Notes under the pieces: model-generated
Told to the model about the DNA's origin: nothing
The model's database searches: none
What the model saw: only the letters and a program-made list of their open reading frames with translations
Origin: Galerina marginata
Taxonomy: Eukaryota > Basidiomycota > Agaricomycetes > Agaricales > Galerinaceae
Direction of reading: 5' to 3'
DNA: 64,000 nucleotides
Assembly: GCA_023014335.1 (NCBI GenBank)
Contig: JAECYW010000020.1
Location: 682,001 to 746,000, forward strand
Made by a program: the position numbers and the translations under genes
In this document: piece by piece, positions 1 through 12,117 of the stretch
How the letters are laid out: every line of letters starts with the position of its first letter
How positions within the stretch are numbered: the first letter of the stretch is position 1

Positions 1-555
1 TTTGGTTGTTATTCGTCATATGGTTAGGTCTACATCTGACTTATTTGCCCACAGCCTTTTCGTCGTTGTCAGATCCTCCTCCGGTGCATCTACCCCTACG
101 CCTACGCTCAAGGTCCTACACTCCTCGCGTCGCCAATTATTGCATATGCTCCCTACGTTCGGGGTCCACTGGGGCAGTGGGAACACGATATCGGAGGCTC
201 ACCGAATGGGCATGAAAATTTTCAACCAGGACGCTTCTCGCGGTCCTCACAGCCGCTCATGTCGGTGTTTGTTGACGTTAAACCGGGAAGCTTGGCGGAC
301 AAGATGGAGCGTTCGGCGTTGGGTAGAAGGTTGCTCTGCGAGAATGGCCTTATACCATCTGTCGTATGGGTTAGTTGTTATTCTTCATTTTTGGTTTGGC
401 CTATATCTAACATATTCTCCCATCTACTTGGCATATCATTGCCCACGTCATCTTTCATTCTCTATCTTACGACTCTGCACTCAACATTCACCTATCCGAT
501 ATGGGGTAGTTGTACCCGATAACCCAGGATTGCAACGGCGAGCTTTTAGGTGACA
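1..555 (+). repeat. Family R copy 1 (3' part, truncated by window edge)
   Basis: This is a diverged copy of a sequence family found at least six more times in the window. Shared landmarks, in order, are a stretch resembling 'tggttagttgttattcgtca', a 'cacagccttttcgtcg' block, a 'tcaaggtcctaca' block and a terminal 'cccgataac' near 517-525. The same order recurs on the plus strand at 5.5-6.1 kb and on the minus strand at 18-19, 23 and 31 kb. No continuous reading frame covers it, so it is read as a decayed gene copy rather than a working gene. Confidence 0.6.
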
Positions 556-1654
556 GCTGCTGCGATGCTGAAGCTTGGGAGCCTCCGTCATCGACAGTCT
601 TCGGGCCGCCACCTCTTTCTCACTTTCATTCGACGATAATCCTCCCTTTTTCTTCCTGCTCGGTCGATGGATATCCAACACGAAATCGCTGCTTTTAGTA
701 CTTAGGTCTCTACGCTGTTTGTCCGACCGTTACGATGGCATCAGTTAACTCCACCCACGACACAAGCAGCGAAACTGCTTCATAGGCAGAGAGCCGAGTT
801 CAAAGATCCAGATCGCGGTTCGAAGACCAGGACGGGGGTAGGATATTTTTTTTTCGAAGCCTGTTTTCCGATTGGTAGATGGGTCCCGCGATCCCGATCC
901 CGATCGCATATAGCGAATTCTCCTCCGAAAAGCCAAGTAAGTGGCCACACTGTCAATGCTCTTCTGGGACCTGAAATCTAGGCGTTGATACGTATTTCTA
1001 GCCCAGATCCGACGGGGACGAACATACGAACGCTTCTCGCCTTGTCAGGTAGCCATACCAAAGCCGCATTGGCGAAATATATGAATCAAGTGTACCATCA
1101 GTACGATAGGTTAAGTTAAGAATACGATACAAAGTCTGCGAGCATTTGCCGAACTTGCCCCTCATGGTATTTTGACAGGAAGTTAGGATGTCGGACCAGA
1201 GCAGATTCACCGGAAACGTCGATGTTGAGCAGCTCTCCTACATGATAGCTAACTTCTAAGCACTGTACGTTTCATTTGATAGATCATTGATTAATGGACC
1301 GGGGTTATTCACGCATGAACTTCGTTCTTTGTTGCATTGGCGCTTAGAGGTGACTTGGGCGCTAAATCTCACGTTCACTACTGGGGCCGGACTATTTTGA
1401 CGAGAGTCAAAACATGAGTCAAAATGTCTGGGTACGTCGTTTGAGTTTTGCTCTCTCGTTTTGCCGTCCCATGTACACCTCAATTACGAGAGCAAAATGC
1501 CTGAGCAAAATTCATGCGCCGTGACTCACCTTTTGACACCCGGCAAACGTTTCCCACCTCAGTAGTGGTTCATGTGAGTCTGCAACTCGTTTGAAGACTC
1601 TCCCAGAATAGTCTTCCGGCGAAGCGCAAGTACCGACTTCTAACTGCCATATCA
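556..1654. other. Intergenic stretch without recognisable gene
   Basis: Only short, overlapping open frames occur on both strands; none has a recognisable domain or good splice signals. The stretch 1390-1540 contains several spaced copies of 'agtcaaaa' and 'agcaaaa' type words, but no clear element boundary could be drawn. Confidence 0.5.
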
Positions 1655-1800
1655 TTAGTATAGTTCACGGTAGCGTTTTTTGTTCGTTTTTCAATCCATT
1701 TTCCATTCTGTTTTTCAAGAAAAAAGAGACGAGAAACAAAGTCAAAAAGGAGTCAAAAGTGGAAAATTTCTGAAAAACAACCTTGCAACTTGTTTTTCGT
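1655..1800. repeat. A/T-rich fold-back-like element, degenerate
   Basis: The left end (about 1662-1720) resembles the reverse complement of the right end of the hairpin at 2803-2954. Both contain a 'tcacRgtagcg' word followed by runs of 'gtttttc' spaced by short G/C words. The right half carries the complementary 'gaaaaac' words. The palindrome is much less complete than at 2.9 kb, so this is probably an older relative of the same fold-back family. Confidence 0.4.
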
Positions 1801-2802
1801 GAAATTTCTGTTTTTGATCCCGTTTCTCATCTCATTTTTCGATGCTGGGTTTTGAACTCCGATTTCACCAGTAACCGTCGTACCTCACCGGCTTCCTTCC
1901 CTCCCACCATCATGCCCATCCCATTCCACGTCCCACTACATCTTCCACATCGACATCAAACCTAATCCACCACACCACCATGTCTTGAGAGACTCAGACC
2001 TCAAGAGAATGCAAAAGGCAAACTTTAAGGAGGGGTCATCGCAGGTGTCCACTCACCGCGACGGTGAACAGAGTAGGGAACGGCAAGGAGAAAGAAGTGA
2101 GGATGACCAGGTACGTGGCAAACTACCGCATACTGCCCCGTTTAATCCCACCACCCCTCTCGTGTTTAGCATAGGTTGACGACATCCACGACGCGCGCGG
2201 TCGTCAGATTGGGCCCCCAACCATACTGACAGCGACACGCCGCTCTTGCCTGTAGTTTCGTTATAGGATGGTGATTACCCGCGTATGACCTAAATATGGC
2301 CCCGCTACACTCTCACCGGCAGCGTAACCTTTCTCTGTACTCATTACTAACCCCTCGTCGCACAGGCATCGACGCCATCATTGCTGAATCACGCTGTCGA
2401 CGCTGCAAACATCAGAGTCCGCCTGCCAACGTACCCACAATGCTGAAATTTCCTTTCCATGCAGATTCCGACGCTCGAGACCGAAGCTATGACCGCGTGG
2501 ACGCCATAGGCATTCACAGTACTAGTACCACACTTAAATATGTAAATGTAACCAACCTATTAAATCAATAGAAATGTACATTTTAAAAGGTTGACTACCA
2601 CTTGGTGTATTTGATGACTCAACGAGGAGTATGACCAATAAATGACTTAGAGTAAATGTTTACTGACTTCACGGCGGGCCCTGGACGGGACTTGTACTCG
2701 CTGGGTGCTTCATAGCTGAGTTGGAAAGGCTGCCGCCATGCCGGACACTTCTCAAGTTCGTTTTTCATCCATTTTTGGCCTATTTTTGCCTTTTTACGGG
2801 AG
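1801..2802. other. Intergenic stretch without recognisable gene
   Basis: Short open frames only (up to about 90 codons), without detectable signal peptide, domain or convincing intron boundaries. No tRNA or rRNA signature was seen. Confidence 0.4.
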
Positions 2803-2954
2803 GGGTGGTTCATAGTAGCTGTTTTTGGCTTATTTTTGATTTCATTTCTCGTCCATTTTTACCGCCAACTCTTGTCTCCTGGCAGTAAAAATGAACGAAA
2901 AACAAGATGAAAAACAAGCCGAAAACGGCCGAAAAACGCTACTGTGAGCTACCC
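2803..2954. repeat. Fold-back (MITE-like) hairpin element
   Basis: The arms fold onto one another. The core arms 2821-2862 and 2885-2926 pair at 34 of 42 positions. The outer ends 'gggtggttcatagtagc' (2803-2819) and 'gctactgtgagctaccc' (2938-2954) are also near-perfect reverse complements. The loop is about 22 nt. There is no coding capacity. Terminal inverted repeats making up most of a roughly 150-bp element fit a MITE or fold-back element; a target-site duplication could not be defined confidently. Confidence 0.6.
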
Positions 2955-3169
2955 TATTATGATATCGGAAAGTCAAGTCTTCCTATGGACGAAAAACGTG
3001 GGAGGACGCTGTATATTGAGTTTATTTTTGAGAGTCTTCGTTGAAGTGCGCCAGAGGCGGAGGGGGAAATGGAATTGAGCTGGGATTTGTGCCTAACTAA
3101 TATCTCACCTTGCGACTGTGCGTTTTCTGTACGTTTCCAAGCCTCTAAACATTTAAGCGGTTTCGACGG

Positions 3170-3177
3170 TATAAAAG
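3170..3177 (+). promoter_or_regulatory. TATA box of the DUF5648 gene
   Basis: TATAAAAG lies 53 nt upstream of the ATG at 3230, a normal distance for a fungal core promoter with a short 5' leader. Confidence 0.55.
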
Positions 3178-3229
3178 AATCGGAAGTTGAGTCCATTGTC
3201 GCTATCTTCTTCCTTCTTTATCTTCAGAC

Positions 3230-3935
3230 ATGAAGACTTTTCTCGGCTCGATTTTTCTAGTCGCGCTTTGCCAAACTTACAAAAGTGTCCTCGCAACAGG
3301 CGTTATGGGGCAAGAGGTACAGTCTTCAATGCACTCTATCCTTATGGGAAATCTTCTAAATAATATTGTAGCGAAGGGCTGCCGACACCTGTGCAGACCC
3401 TTCTCTTACCGCAATCTACTATCAAGGTTACAGCGTCACCAGATCCGCGCACATCTTGCGAACGCGGTGGGTGATCGTTTCAGAAAGTACAACTGGCGAT
3501 GAATTCGCAGTCCAAGGAGCGATGTTTCGTGCATGGGAGGCCGCCCAGCCATTCACAGTCCCTTTGTTCCAACTCCCTAACTCTCAATCGGCCACAGACA
3601 TTACTTACCTCCCTTCGTTGAACGGCAGTACCCCCACCGCTCCTGGATTTTTACCGCCAAACTTGAATGAACCTGTCGCATTTGTATATCCTACTCAAGT
3701 TTGCGGTAGTGTCCCGCTGTTTGTGGTTTCAAACCCGACATTCACCGACCATTGGTACACGACGGATACCGCTGAACGAGATGCCCTTATCAAAAATACC
3801 GGGTGGGTCGACGGAGGGGTTGTTACATTCGTACTACCCTTAGTTCCCGTAACTGGTGCGTTATTTCCAAGTAATTCTCTTCTTGTGTTTACATTCCAAT
3901 TCGCTGTCGCTGCAGATTGTTCGTGCAGTTCTTGA
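3230..3935 (+). CDS. Secreted DUF5648-repeat protein
   Basis: Two exons, 3230-3316 and 3372-3935, with a 55-nt phase-0 intron (gtacag...ttgtag), give about 216 residues. The N-terminus (MKTFLGSIFLVALC, then Ala just before the first processed region) is a typical signal peptide, so the protein is probably extracellular. The body carries DUF5648-like half-repeats. The first starts at 'ADTC'. The second, near residues 150-185, has the diagnostic pattern of a C-containing strand followed by 'TDHWYTTDTAERD' and a GWVDGG turn. DUF5648 is a short repeat in secreted fungal and bacterial proteins, often next to cell-wall-active domains; its biochemical role is not established. A second 45-nt intron (about 3869-3913) near the 3' end is possible; it would keep frame and use the same stop. 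A TATA box precedes the gene. Isolated between repeats; no partner genes. Confidence 0.75.
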
Positions 3936-4359
3936 CAGTCAATTCACGTAGATCTCCTGCAAAGTCCAGGTAAAAACTGTTCGAATACCCAGATACACGG
4001 AGTTCGGGAATCGTTCAGTCTGGGGTGAATATGTATCCAAGGTAGATAAATATATGGGAGGATTTCCACTTGTATTTTTCCACACAAAGGCGTACTCAGT
4101 AAGTTGGCTCAGGGGTTTATGGTGAAGGCAGTGCGAAATTTAAAGCGTCGACATTACACTAAGTGCAAAAGGTGCTTTTTGGCCCTAAAAAAGTGATTCT
4201 CAGCGTCCAGATACGGATCAAATTGCGATGATGTCAGGCACCCGTTCCAACTTCCAAAAACAGCACGACAGCGTCCGATTAATACAGCCACAAACAACAA
4301 GCAATCCCCACCTCTTTTCCAACCTCCGAGTCAACTCCGAGTGACCGAGTCTGACTGTT
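3936..4359. other. Spacer without gene
   Basis: Downstream region of the DUF5648 gene, then spacer leading into the next family R copy. No open frame of interest. Confidence 0.4.
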
Positions 4360-6260
4360 TCCTTGCGCAAGTGTAGACGTCGGACGAGGATGTTACGCAG
4401 AAAGAGACGAGGTAAGTCTTTGATCGAGCGCTCTCATTTAAGTGCCACGCTAATTACCCAAATATCCGCATTATTTAGCCCCAACCCGCTGTCACTGTGG
4501 CTGCCACCGTCGTCCACGATGTTCTGGGGCTCGTCGACAAACATTGCCGCTCTTGGCGTCTCTTAACGCGTAGGCCGTCTTCTGGCTTCCTTTCATGTTC
4601 ATGGGCCCTAGCATCCCTCTTTGTCCATCTCTCACCCTGTTCCCCGTTGCCGCCTGCACCCCCCTCAAGCAATGCTGGCCCTTCTATGTTGGCGAAGACA
4701 GGCCTCGTCAAAACCGTGCACAAAACCCGATTAAACGAATCAACCTACTGTTTATCTCGCGGTCGAGGCCTTAACATGACCCTTATCCCTACTTCCTCCA
4801 TCCATTCTTCGACGCACGTATGGCTACACGTTTCACAGATTCATTTCACCAGTCAAGACCTTCCAGCTTCCCCGCTCCTTGACTGGCTTTCTCGTGTAGG
4901 CTCAGGGAGTATGAGTTTGACAGTCCTCCTCCTTGTTTGGACAGGCCAATTCACGCCACGTCATTGTTCCCCAACCAACCGAACGAGGCGATAGACCTTC
5001 CTCCTCTGTCATTGTCGCGTCGTCTGCGTTTTCGACTTCTCTGCTGCATCTACGCCTACCCTGGCTCCAGGCGAATTAGGACACCAAGCTCCTAACTTCG
5101 CTGCCAAACACAGCAACATCGTCACTTTCCCTCGTCCTCTCCGTTGGGTGGAAGAGTGACTCGGATGCAGGTCCAGGAAAACCACCGAGCGGCCTGACGA
5201 AGTTTCAACCTGGAAGTTTTTCGAGTTCGTTGCGGGCGCTCGTGCAAGCGTTGAAAACCGGGACTTACCCAGAAGTTCCTAGGGATGACGAGGGGTATTT
5301 GGTGTAGGGAAAATGGTTTTCACGAAAATGACCTTCATCGTCGTCTCGTCGTCCTCCTAGTGACTGCATTAGGACCAATGGGATTAACAAAGTCTCAACC
5401 TCGAAGCTTCCTCGAGTTCGTTGCTGGCACTCTCGTGCCAGCGTTGAACGTTGGTGCGAACCCAGAAACATTTAGGGATGAGGAGGAGTGTTTGGTGATG
5501 GGCAGAAGGTTGTTCTGGACGAGGATGTTCTTTATCGTCGCCCGCTTAGTGGTCAGTTGTTATTCATCATACGGTTTGACCTACATCTGACTTATCCGCC
5601 CAGATCGTTGTCGTTTTCAAATTCTCCTCCGGTGCACCTACATCTATACCTACATTCAAGGTCCTACTTGCATCGCCAATTATACTGTATGGGTCTTGTC
5701 TTTCCTTGGCACCTAAAGGTAGACGAATGCGGGAGGACGCAGAAAGGGAATGTCGAAGTTTCAACCTCAAATTTTTCTCGAGCTGGTTGGTAGCGCTCCG
5801 CAGGCGTTGAACGTTGGGCCGAGCCTTGGAATGAAAAGGAGCCCTTGGTGTCGGGCGGAAGGTTATGAAGACGTCTTTTATCATCGTCCTCATAGTGGTT
5901 AGTTGGTGTTCGTCGTATTTGGTTCTGCCTACATCTGACCTTTCCACCCATCCAGTCCATCATTGCTTGCTTCATCTTCTGTTCTCAATGCTAGGACTTC
6001 CCAACGTCCACTTCTTTGGCCTTATTCAATGCTGGGATAATGTACCCGATAAGTTTAAAAGTGCACAACAAACATCCGGCTTTGTAATTGAACGCGACTT
6101 CGACCAAAATTTGAACAGCAGTGTCGCCTCGTTCCTTCCAAGGTGTCAAGTCCATTCCTTCTTCTCAGTGGACATGCTCGTTTACCGACGCGTCGATGTG
6201 CGTCTCAACCAGAAACGTGTTAGAGTTCCCATTGAATTCAATCGAATGCGCCGCGAAGTG
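4360..6260 (+). repeat. Family R copy 2 (near full length, decayed membrane-protein-like gene)
   Basis: The plus-strand copy begins with an Arg/Lys-rich short exon (RRRTRMLRRKRR) ending at a good donor (gtaagtc, about 4413). A plausible branch site and 'tatttag' acceptor follow, then an exon with the family hallmark 'TVVHDVLG..D...RSWRLL'. The same first two exons recur on the minus strand near 10.9, 20.0, 24.5 and 32.8 kb. Further along come the 'ttcacgccacgtcattgttcc' type block (4948-4968) and 'tggtcagttgttattcatca' (5549-5568). The 'cccgataag' end falls near 6046, with a tail matching minus-strand 18.5 kb to about 6.26 kb. Stops and frameshifts interrupt every frame. Open frames here, including a 240-codon one at 5865-6587, are chance frames over the repeat. 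Confidence 0.6.
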
Positions 6261-7411
6261 TGTAAAGTCAGAGCAGGCGTAATAAACAGGGATGAGCCAG
6301 AAATAAATTTGATGGCTGTTTTGACGCACGGACGTGACAAAACTAAAAATAGACCTTGGCTGTGGGTCATTCTAAATTTGGAAATACAGGGTTCAAGTCC
6401 ATTGGAACGCGAACTCGTCATCAAATCGGCCTTTCTGGTGTGTGCTGAACCTGCTCCTCGCCTTTTCTATCTGTCATTAAGAGGACCTGGGAAGCTCTGG
6501 CTAAATCTTGTCTGTGAAACACCCTGGAAACAGGTCTCAAATTTGTCGAATTTGGGCTCTCAAATTCGCGAAAATGGACAGGATTAGATTTGCAGAGCCT
6601 GCGGCGTCCTACGAGTAATGTCAGGATTCCTTGCTTGGCGCACTGCGTATTAGTCTCTGTTACCTTCTATTCCCCCTACACTGGAACTTGGAATCACCTG
6701 CTCTGTCACCGGGAACGAAGAACCCGCCTCCGAGTCAGTTTTTCTGGTCGAAGTGACTCCCAAATTCGTACAAGCGGACAAGAGTCAGCCTGCAGTGCTT
6801 CCAATCCGCGAAATCCGGACATCTATTTACGTATGAGCTCCGTGTGTCTTTCGTTGACATCCTTCAATCTGCAATACACCCACTCGGTCAATCTGTCTTC
6901 AACAACAAAATTATTATTAGATCTTCTACCTTGCTCCACGCAGTTCGTCAACGGTCTCAGGCGCACAGAACCAAGAACGTAGGGCTATTACAGTTCTCTT
7001 CCGTTGAGTTGAACTTGAAGTTTGAAGGAAGGAGCCTTAACTGGCATACTAGGCATTGAAGTGATATATATGGGGCCTCTGCGGTGCAATTTATTTTTCT
7101 TGACATCTGCCACACGAGGGGTTGTGCACCTACTGTTCACTGAATCTCGGACAGTAGCTAAAGTTAGCCATCGATTTCGCTCGGAGCCCACTCATCCAAG
7201 GACTGAACAACCAAAGGTACGCAAGATTAAACAAGTCAGTTTCCACAGTTTCCCATCTCGCTCCCAACTCGCTCCGTGCGGTGAAGCTCCCAAACGCGCA
7301 GCCAACTCCGAGCGAAACGAGCGGCGAGTAAGGAACCCGATGGAGTCTCGGTTTAGATACTTGTACGTTCCTTTAAAAGCGCCTCTAGCCCTTTCTTTCT
7401 TTCATCTTTCA
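6261..7411. other. Spacer with dispersed-repeat ends; 5' flank of MFS gene
   Basis: Contains a dispersed repeat word around 6484-6515 ('aggacctgggaagctctggc') and 'aaattcgcgaaaatggacagg' type sequence at 6562-6582. Both recur near 51.45-51.81 kb in mixed orientation. The last 400 nt before the MFS start have no strong TATA box. No gene could be supported. Confidence 0.4.
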
Positions 7412-9412
7412 ATGGCGTCTTCATCTACAATTGCTGCGTCTGAATCCACGCACATTCAAGACATTGAAAAAACTAATCCACCAGCTCTCGACGCCCATTA
7501 TGATCCTGCCTTCATCAAGAAAACAATGTAGGTATTCTTGTCTCTAGAATTACAATTTTTAATTCCTTTTTAGCCGTAGGATCGACTGGCGCCTGCTTCC
7601 TCTACTGGGGTTGGTATACTCGATCGCTCTTATTGATCGTGCCAACCTAGGTACTGCATTTACAGCGGGGATGGAAGTTGACTTAGTAAGTTCTCTAAAA
7701 TTTCCCCCTGACGCTCCGAAATTGAATCGCACTCTACAGAGACTCGATATCGGCGAACGTTACACCTTGGCCTCGATGGTCTACTTTTTCCCTCTCATTA
7801 TGATGTTTGTTTCTCGGGTTTTTTTTTCTTTCATTTAATTGCAGCCACTGATAAGAGCACGGCAGGCAAATTCCCGGAAACATAATCCTGCGATGGTTGG
7901 GTTCCCGTTCATGGTTAACAATATGCGTCGTGGGATGGGGTGGAGCGCAACTCGGCATGGCTTTCGTAACAACTTGGGGACAACTGTCAATATGCCGTGT
8001 CCTCCTTGGTGCCTTCGAGGTGCATTTAACTTGTTCATTTTTTTCTGGAGTAAATCTGAATTTTTACTTTGCAGGGAGGATTCTCCCCGGCAATTATCTT
8101 TATTATTACCACCTGGTATAAGCGCTATGAAGTCCAGAAACGGCTCGCCATCTTTTACCTCAGTTCTATCGTCAGAGCAGCCTTCAGCTCTATACTAGGT
8201 TTGTTTCATTATTACGACTAAATTTAAATTTTAAATGCTAACGAGTGTGTATCCTAGCATTCGCAATCACCTTTTTGAAAGGAAAAGGTGGTCTGAACGG
8301 ATGGCGGTGGATATTTATGCTCGAGGGGTTAATGACCATCGTCCTGGGCGTCCTTACGTGGTTTTTAATACTGGACTTCCCCGATAAAAGTACATTCGTT
8401 AATGAGAAGCAACGGCAGGTGCGTTTGTTTTTTGGATTCGTAGAACAATTGATGACCAAATATCTAGATGATATTGGACAGAGTTCAAGCGGACCGAGGC
8501 GATTCCATACCCGATAAAATGACCTGGAAACTCCTATTTGCCCACCTGAGGGACCCTCTCCTTTGGGTATATGGTTAGTTGCCGTCTCTAACACAGTATA
8601 AGTATTCATAACTAATCGAATCTATAGCCATCATGCTTATGGCTAGCACCATGCCAGCATATGCGGTTGGCTTTTTCTTGACCATCATTCTGAAGGGAAT
8701 GGGCTTCTCAGAATCCCTCGCTCTCATATTATCTGCACCTCCAGGTGTCTTCGCCGTGAGTCGACCTCTCGGTACTCTAAGTTAACATAACCTAATGTAT
8801 TTCTGCGACCTAGGCTGCCTCCTGTTTTTTCTTTGCCTGGCTCTCTGATCGAACAAGAAAGCGAGCCGTCTGGATGGTCGTACAAAACCTAATAGCCATC
8901 ACCGGACTTTTCATCGCTGTATACTCAAACAAAAATCCCGTACGCTATTTCGGGTTGTTCCTTGTTAACGCAGGGGCAACTGGTTGCATCCCAGCCGTCC
9001 TTGCCTATGTAAGCATTTTGTCGCTTCTAGATCCGATTTTCGATAGCAAATAACGCGCTAATTGAACAGAGTGCAAATAACATAACAAGTCATTCGAAAC
9101 GAGCTGTACAAATTGCCGTCGTCGGTGCGGGAGGCGGCATTGGCGGTATTATGGCGACGACGGTTTTCCGCCAGCAGGACTCTCCGAGGTGGGTCTCGCC
9201 ATCCGAAATCTTCACCCAACTTTCTGATTTGCTTACTTCTCTTTTGTCTATTTAGATATCTGAATGGGATGTGGACGACAATTGGACTTCAGATCCTTAT
9301 GATGATCCTCTTGGGCGTGACAACTTTCGTGTTCAAACGCAGAAACCGGCTTCGTATGGAAGGAAAAATAGGTTCGCTGGAAGGACAGCTGGCCTTTTAC
9401 TATACCATTTAG
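7412..9412 (+). CDS. MFS transporter, anion:cation symporter (Dal5/Tna1-like) family
   Basis: Eleven exons join to 1437 nt (478 residues): 7412-7527, 7574-7685, 7740-7804, 7866-8019, 8075-8198, 8258-8418, 8468-8573, 8628-8755, 8814-9008, 9070-9188, 9256-9412. All ten introns are GT-AG, 46-67 nt, and all phases agree. The length and many hydrophobic segments fit a 12-helix plasma-membrane transporter. Recognisable family signatures are 'RRIDWRLLPLLGLVY' then 'DRANLG' at helix 1, 'QIPGNIILRWLGSR' near helix 3, 'GWRWIFMLEG' and 'DFPD' before the central loop, 'LSDRTRKRA' after helix 8 and 'PRYLNGMW' near helix 11. This subfamily (TC 2.A.1.14) imports small organic anions such as allantoate, nicotinate, pantothenate or related vitamins with protons. 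The exact substrate cannot be assigned from sequence. The third intron (gtttgt donor, 7805-7865) contains an unused internal 'gcag'; the downstream acceptor is the one that restores QIPGN. Flanked only by repeats, and intact. Confidence 0.9.
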
Positions 9413-10229
9413 GTCCCAGAGTTTGCTATTTCCACTGCCTTCCTATTTTTGCACTGCAACGGGCAAGGAAGTGCGGTGATTCTATTCGTGGATTTTTCAT
9501 ATAATTTTACGCATACTTTACACCTAATAACTATTATCGTATGCTTCTCGAACGTTTACCCTTTTATTCGAAAGGAAAGTCCGCTACCTAGTGTTAGTTT
9601 CAATACTGATCAGATATGGACTGACACACGCATGAAAAACTAACCGAAAATGTGTTAATATGGGCTCCAATGCGAATATAATCACAGTCCAGGCGCTTCA
9701 TAAAGAACCTCGAACGATAGGCCACCACGCCCACCCGCCTCGACGCTCGTGACGCAATTTTGCAGTTTGGTTGCGAGGGTAGTCGGGGACTATAACGCCG
9801 ACCGTATGGGATGGGCAGGGAGCAAGACGACTGTATGAGTTAAATCTGCGAATTCTTATTTAATATTCGCCCACAGAGTAGGAAGAAGACAAAAGGATTA
9901 CAGGAGCCTTGGGGCCGTGAGGAAGGGAGGGACGGCACTACGACTCCATGGTGGGCTCCCGTGAAACTGGTTTTTGGGACTGCCACAGCTAGATCGTGCC
10001 CAAACCAACGCAAGTTGGAAAATGGGTGCGAAACGAGTCGGTATGAGTCCTTTCTCGTTCTTCAGGATCACCTGTCAGTAGCAGGACCGCCTGCGAATGT
10101 GGTGATTCCAGCTGCTTTCTTCTCTCCCCTCTGCCCCAGAATTGAATGTGAGTTCACGGTTGATCTAGAGGTACATCGTTGCGTCGACAGAAAGGAAGCT
10201 TTGACATGACAGGTTGAAAGAAACGAGAT
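9413..10229. other. Spacer downstream of MFS gene
   Basis: No supported gene. An open frame of 82 codons at 9961-10209 lies at the edge of the next family R copy and shows no domain. Confidence 0.4.
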
Positions 10230-11165
10230 TGATGTTGATGTTGAAGTCCAAGTCGACGGTAGGCATTCACCGTGCTCGCGTTAACTGGTACATCATTTCT
10301 ATGTCGGATAATATCAGAGAGAAGGATCTCGGGTACAGATCTTGTAGGATAGATAAATGAAGATGACGCGGGAAATAATATGTTGCACGGGCGGACAAGT
10401 CAGAGGCAGGCCCAACTAGATATGACAAAAAACGACTAACCACCAAGAGGACGATGTTGAAGAACGATCTTGTAACCTTTTGCCCAACAACAAATGCCTC
10501 TTCTTACCACCAAGCTTCCCAACTTCGTCCCAACCAAAACTGGTATGGGGGCGCCTAACGAGCTCGAGAAAACACCTAGGTTGAAATTTTGTCATTCCCT
10601 TCGGTAACCTTTCCACGTCGGTTTCCTTCTGCTTGCTGACGGATTGTAAGTCGCGCAGGCTTTGACTGGCGGCGCGGGTGTAAAACGTTGGTGCCAATGT
10701 TCGTCTCCAGTGAATGTAGGTGTAGGCGCAGCCAAGGAGGACCTAAACCACCGACGATGAGCCGAAAAGATTCAAGGAAGATCTATTGTTCAGTTCGGGT
10801 TGGTTGAAACACGGTGACATGTTGAACTTGAGGGTACCAACGGCGACGGAGACATGCATGTGTGAAAGATGGACATCAAGAGATGCTAGGTCCAATGGAA
10901 GAGGAAATAAAGGATGCCAGAAGACGACCTGTGCGTTAATATGCGCCAAGAGCGGCCAAAGAAAAGCCAGGACATCGTGGACGACGGTGCTGGTCACCAG
11001 ACAGCGGCTTGGGGCTAACTAATATGCGGATGTTTGAGTAACCAACATAGTAAGCAGATGGGAGCGCCGTTGTCAAAAACTTGCCTTGTTTTTTAGCGGA
11101 ACGTATCCTTGGGCAAGTACAGGCGATGGCGGGCAGAGCCTCAGCAGAGGAAACGAAAAGAATTC
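10230..11165 (-). repeat. Family R copy 3
   Basis: The minus-strand copy has its 5' end at about 11,165 ('gggcaagtacaggcgatggc' on plus, also at 32.97 kb). Next comes an intron-like gap, then the exon carrying 'TSTVVHDVLAF' (about 10,990), and the 'ctcgagaaaacacctaggttga' type block near 10,563. Frames are broken. It is shorter than copies 2 and 4, lacking most of the tandemly repeated transmembrane/tail exons. Confidence 0.55.
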
Positions 11166-12117
11166 CAGTTGTTTGTGGCTGTGATGATCAGTGGCTATCG
11201 TGCGGTTTTAGGAACTGGTGCCTGACAGAATTCCGAAACTGGTTTGATAGTATTTAATCGAGACTTGCCCACTGCCTATACCCTCATTGATTTCAACCCC
11301 TTGAGCTTACGCGCTGAGCCTTTCGAAAAACTACCATATCGACCTTGATTGCTACGTACTCACGCTGTACTCAACGATTACCGGACTTCTGACCTATTCT
11401 CACAGTTTTTATTCGACGGAAACCACAGCCGTACTTTCTTGAGTTAGCCTCATCCGACTATCAACATACCCGCGGGTTACCCGCGCCATTGCCTAATATA
11501 TTAGTCTACACAACTGCTTTAGATGGGAACAATAAGCCGCCGACATGTACTGCAGGTGGCATTCGACCATCTGTAATTTGAATCGCACCAAAGGTGGGGG
11601 AACACCAAGTAATATGTCGAGGAGATTTGGAGAGGGGAAGAAGATTCTTGGTGGTGCGGGGGTAGGGTCCTCGTCCTATGGCAGGTCCTGGCTCTCAGAC
11701 GAGGAACTCACTGACAAACGCCATATGGAGGCGGCAATGATTATAACTTATTACAAAGGTATAGTAGGAATGAAAGCAAGAAAATCCGATGAGCTGAATT
11801 TGGACGCTGTGGATGGGGTGGCCCGGGTGGTTGGCCGGCAGAGTGAAGATTCCAGCCCCAAGCCTATAGTGACCTCGTCGACTGAAATGCTGCCGGGGCG
11901 GTGCTGCTGAGGTTGAGAATAACATTGGGAAGCAGTGTGACTGGCTGTTAGCTTGACACAGCGACGATCGTCGAAACTCGGCATAGGGACTGATTAGAGA
12001 AACGATAATGGAATCAGGTGTTTTGTATAGCCAATTTCATTTCTCCTGCATATAAAAACTCACAACATATCCGTCCTACGAGTCCACTGGACGTGATTAT
12101 ATTTGAAGCACCGAAAA
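11166..12117. other. Spacer partly duplicated at 24.75-25.15 kb
   Basis: The last 100 nt before gene A's stop ('aaaactcacaacatatccgtc...aaaattacagaacaactt') match the segment just before gene B's stop near 25,076-25,152. This marks the 3' border of a segmental duplication. No gene is supported; the open frame at 11,545-11,910 has no recognisable features. Confidence 0.45.

Noticed and set aside
6380..6410. 'gggttcaagtcc' resembling a tRNA T-loop
   Set aside because: No complementary acceptor, D or anticodon stems could be folded around it.
5865..6587. 240-codon plus-strand open frame
   Set aside because: It lies across family R copy 2 and its tail; the same DNA in other copies is not open in this frame, and composition is not protein-like.
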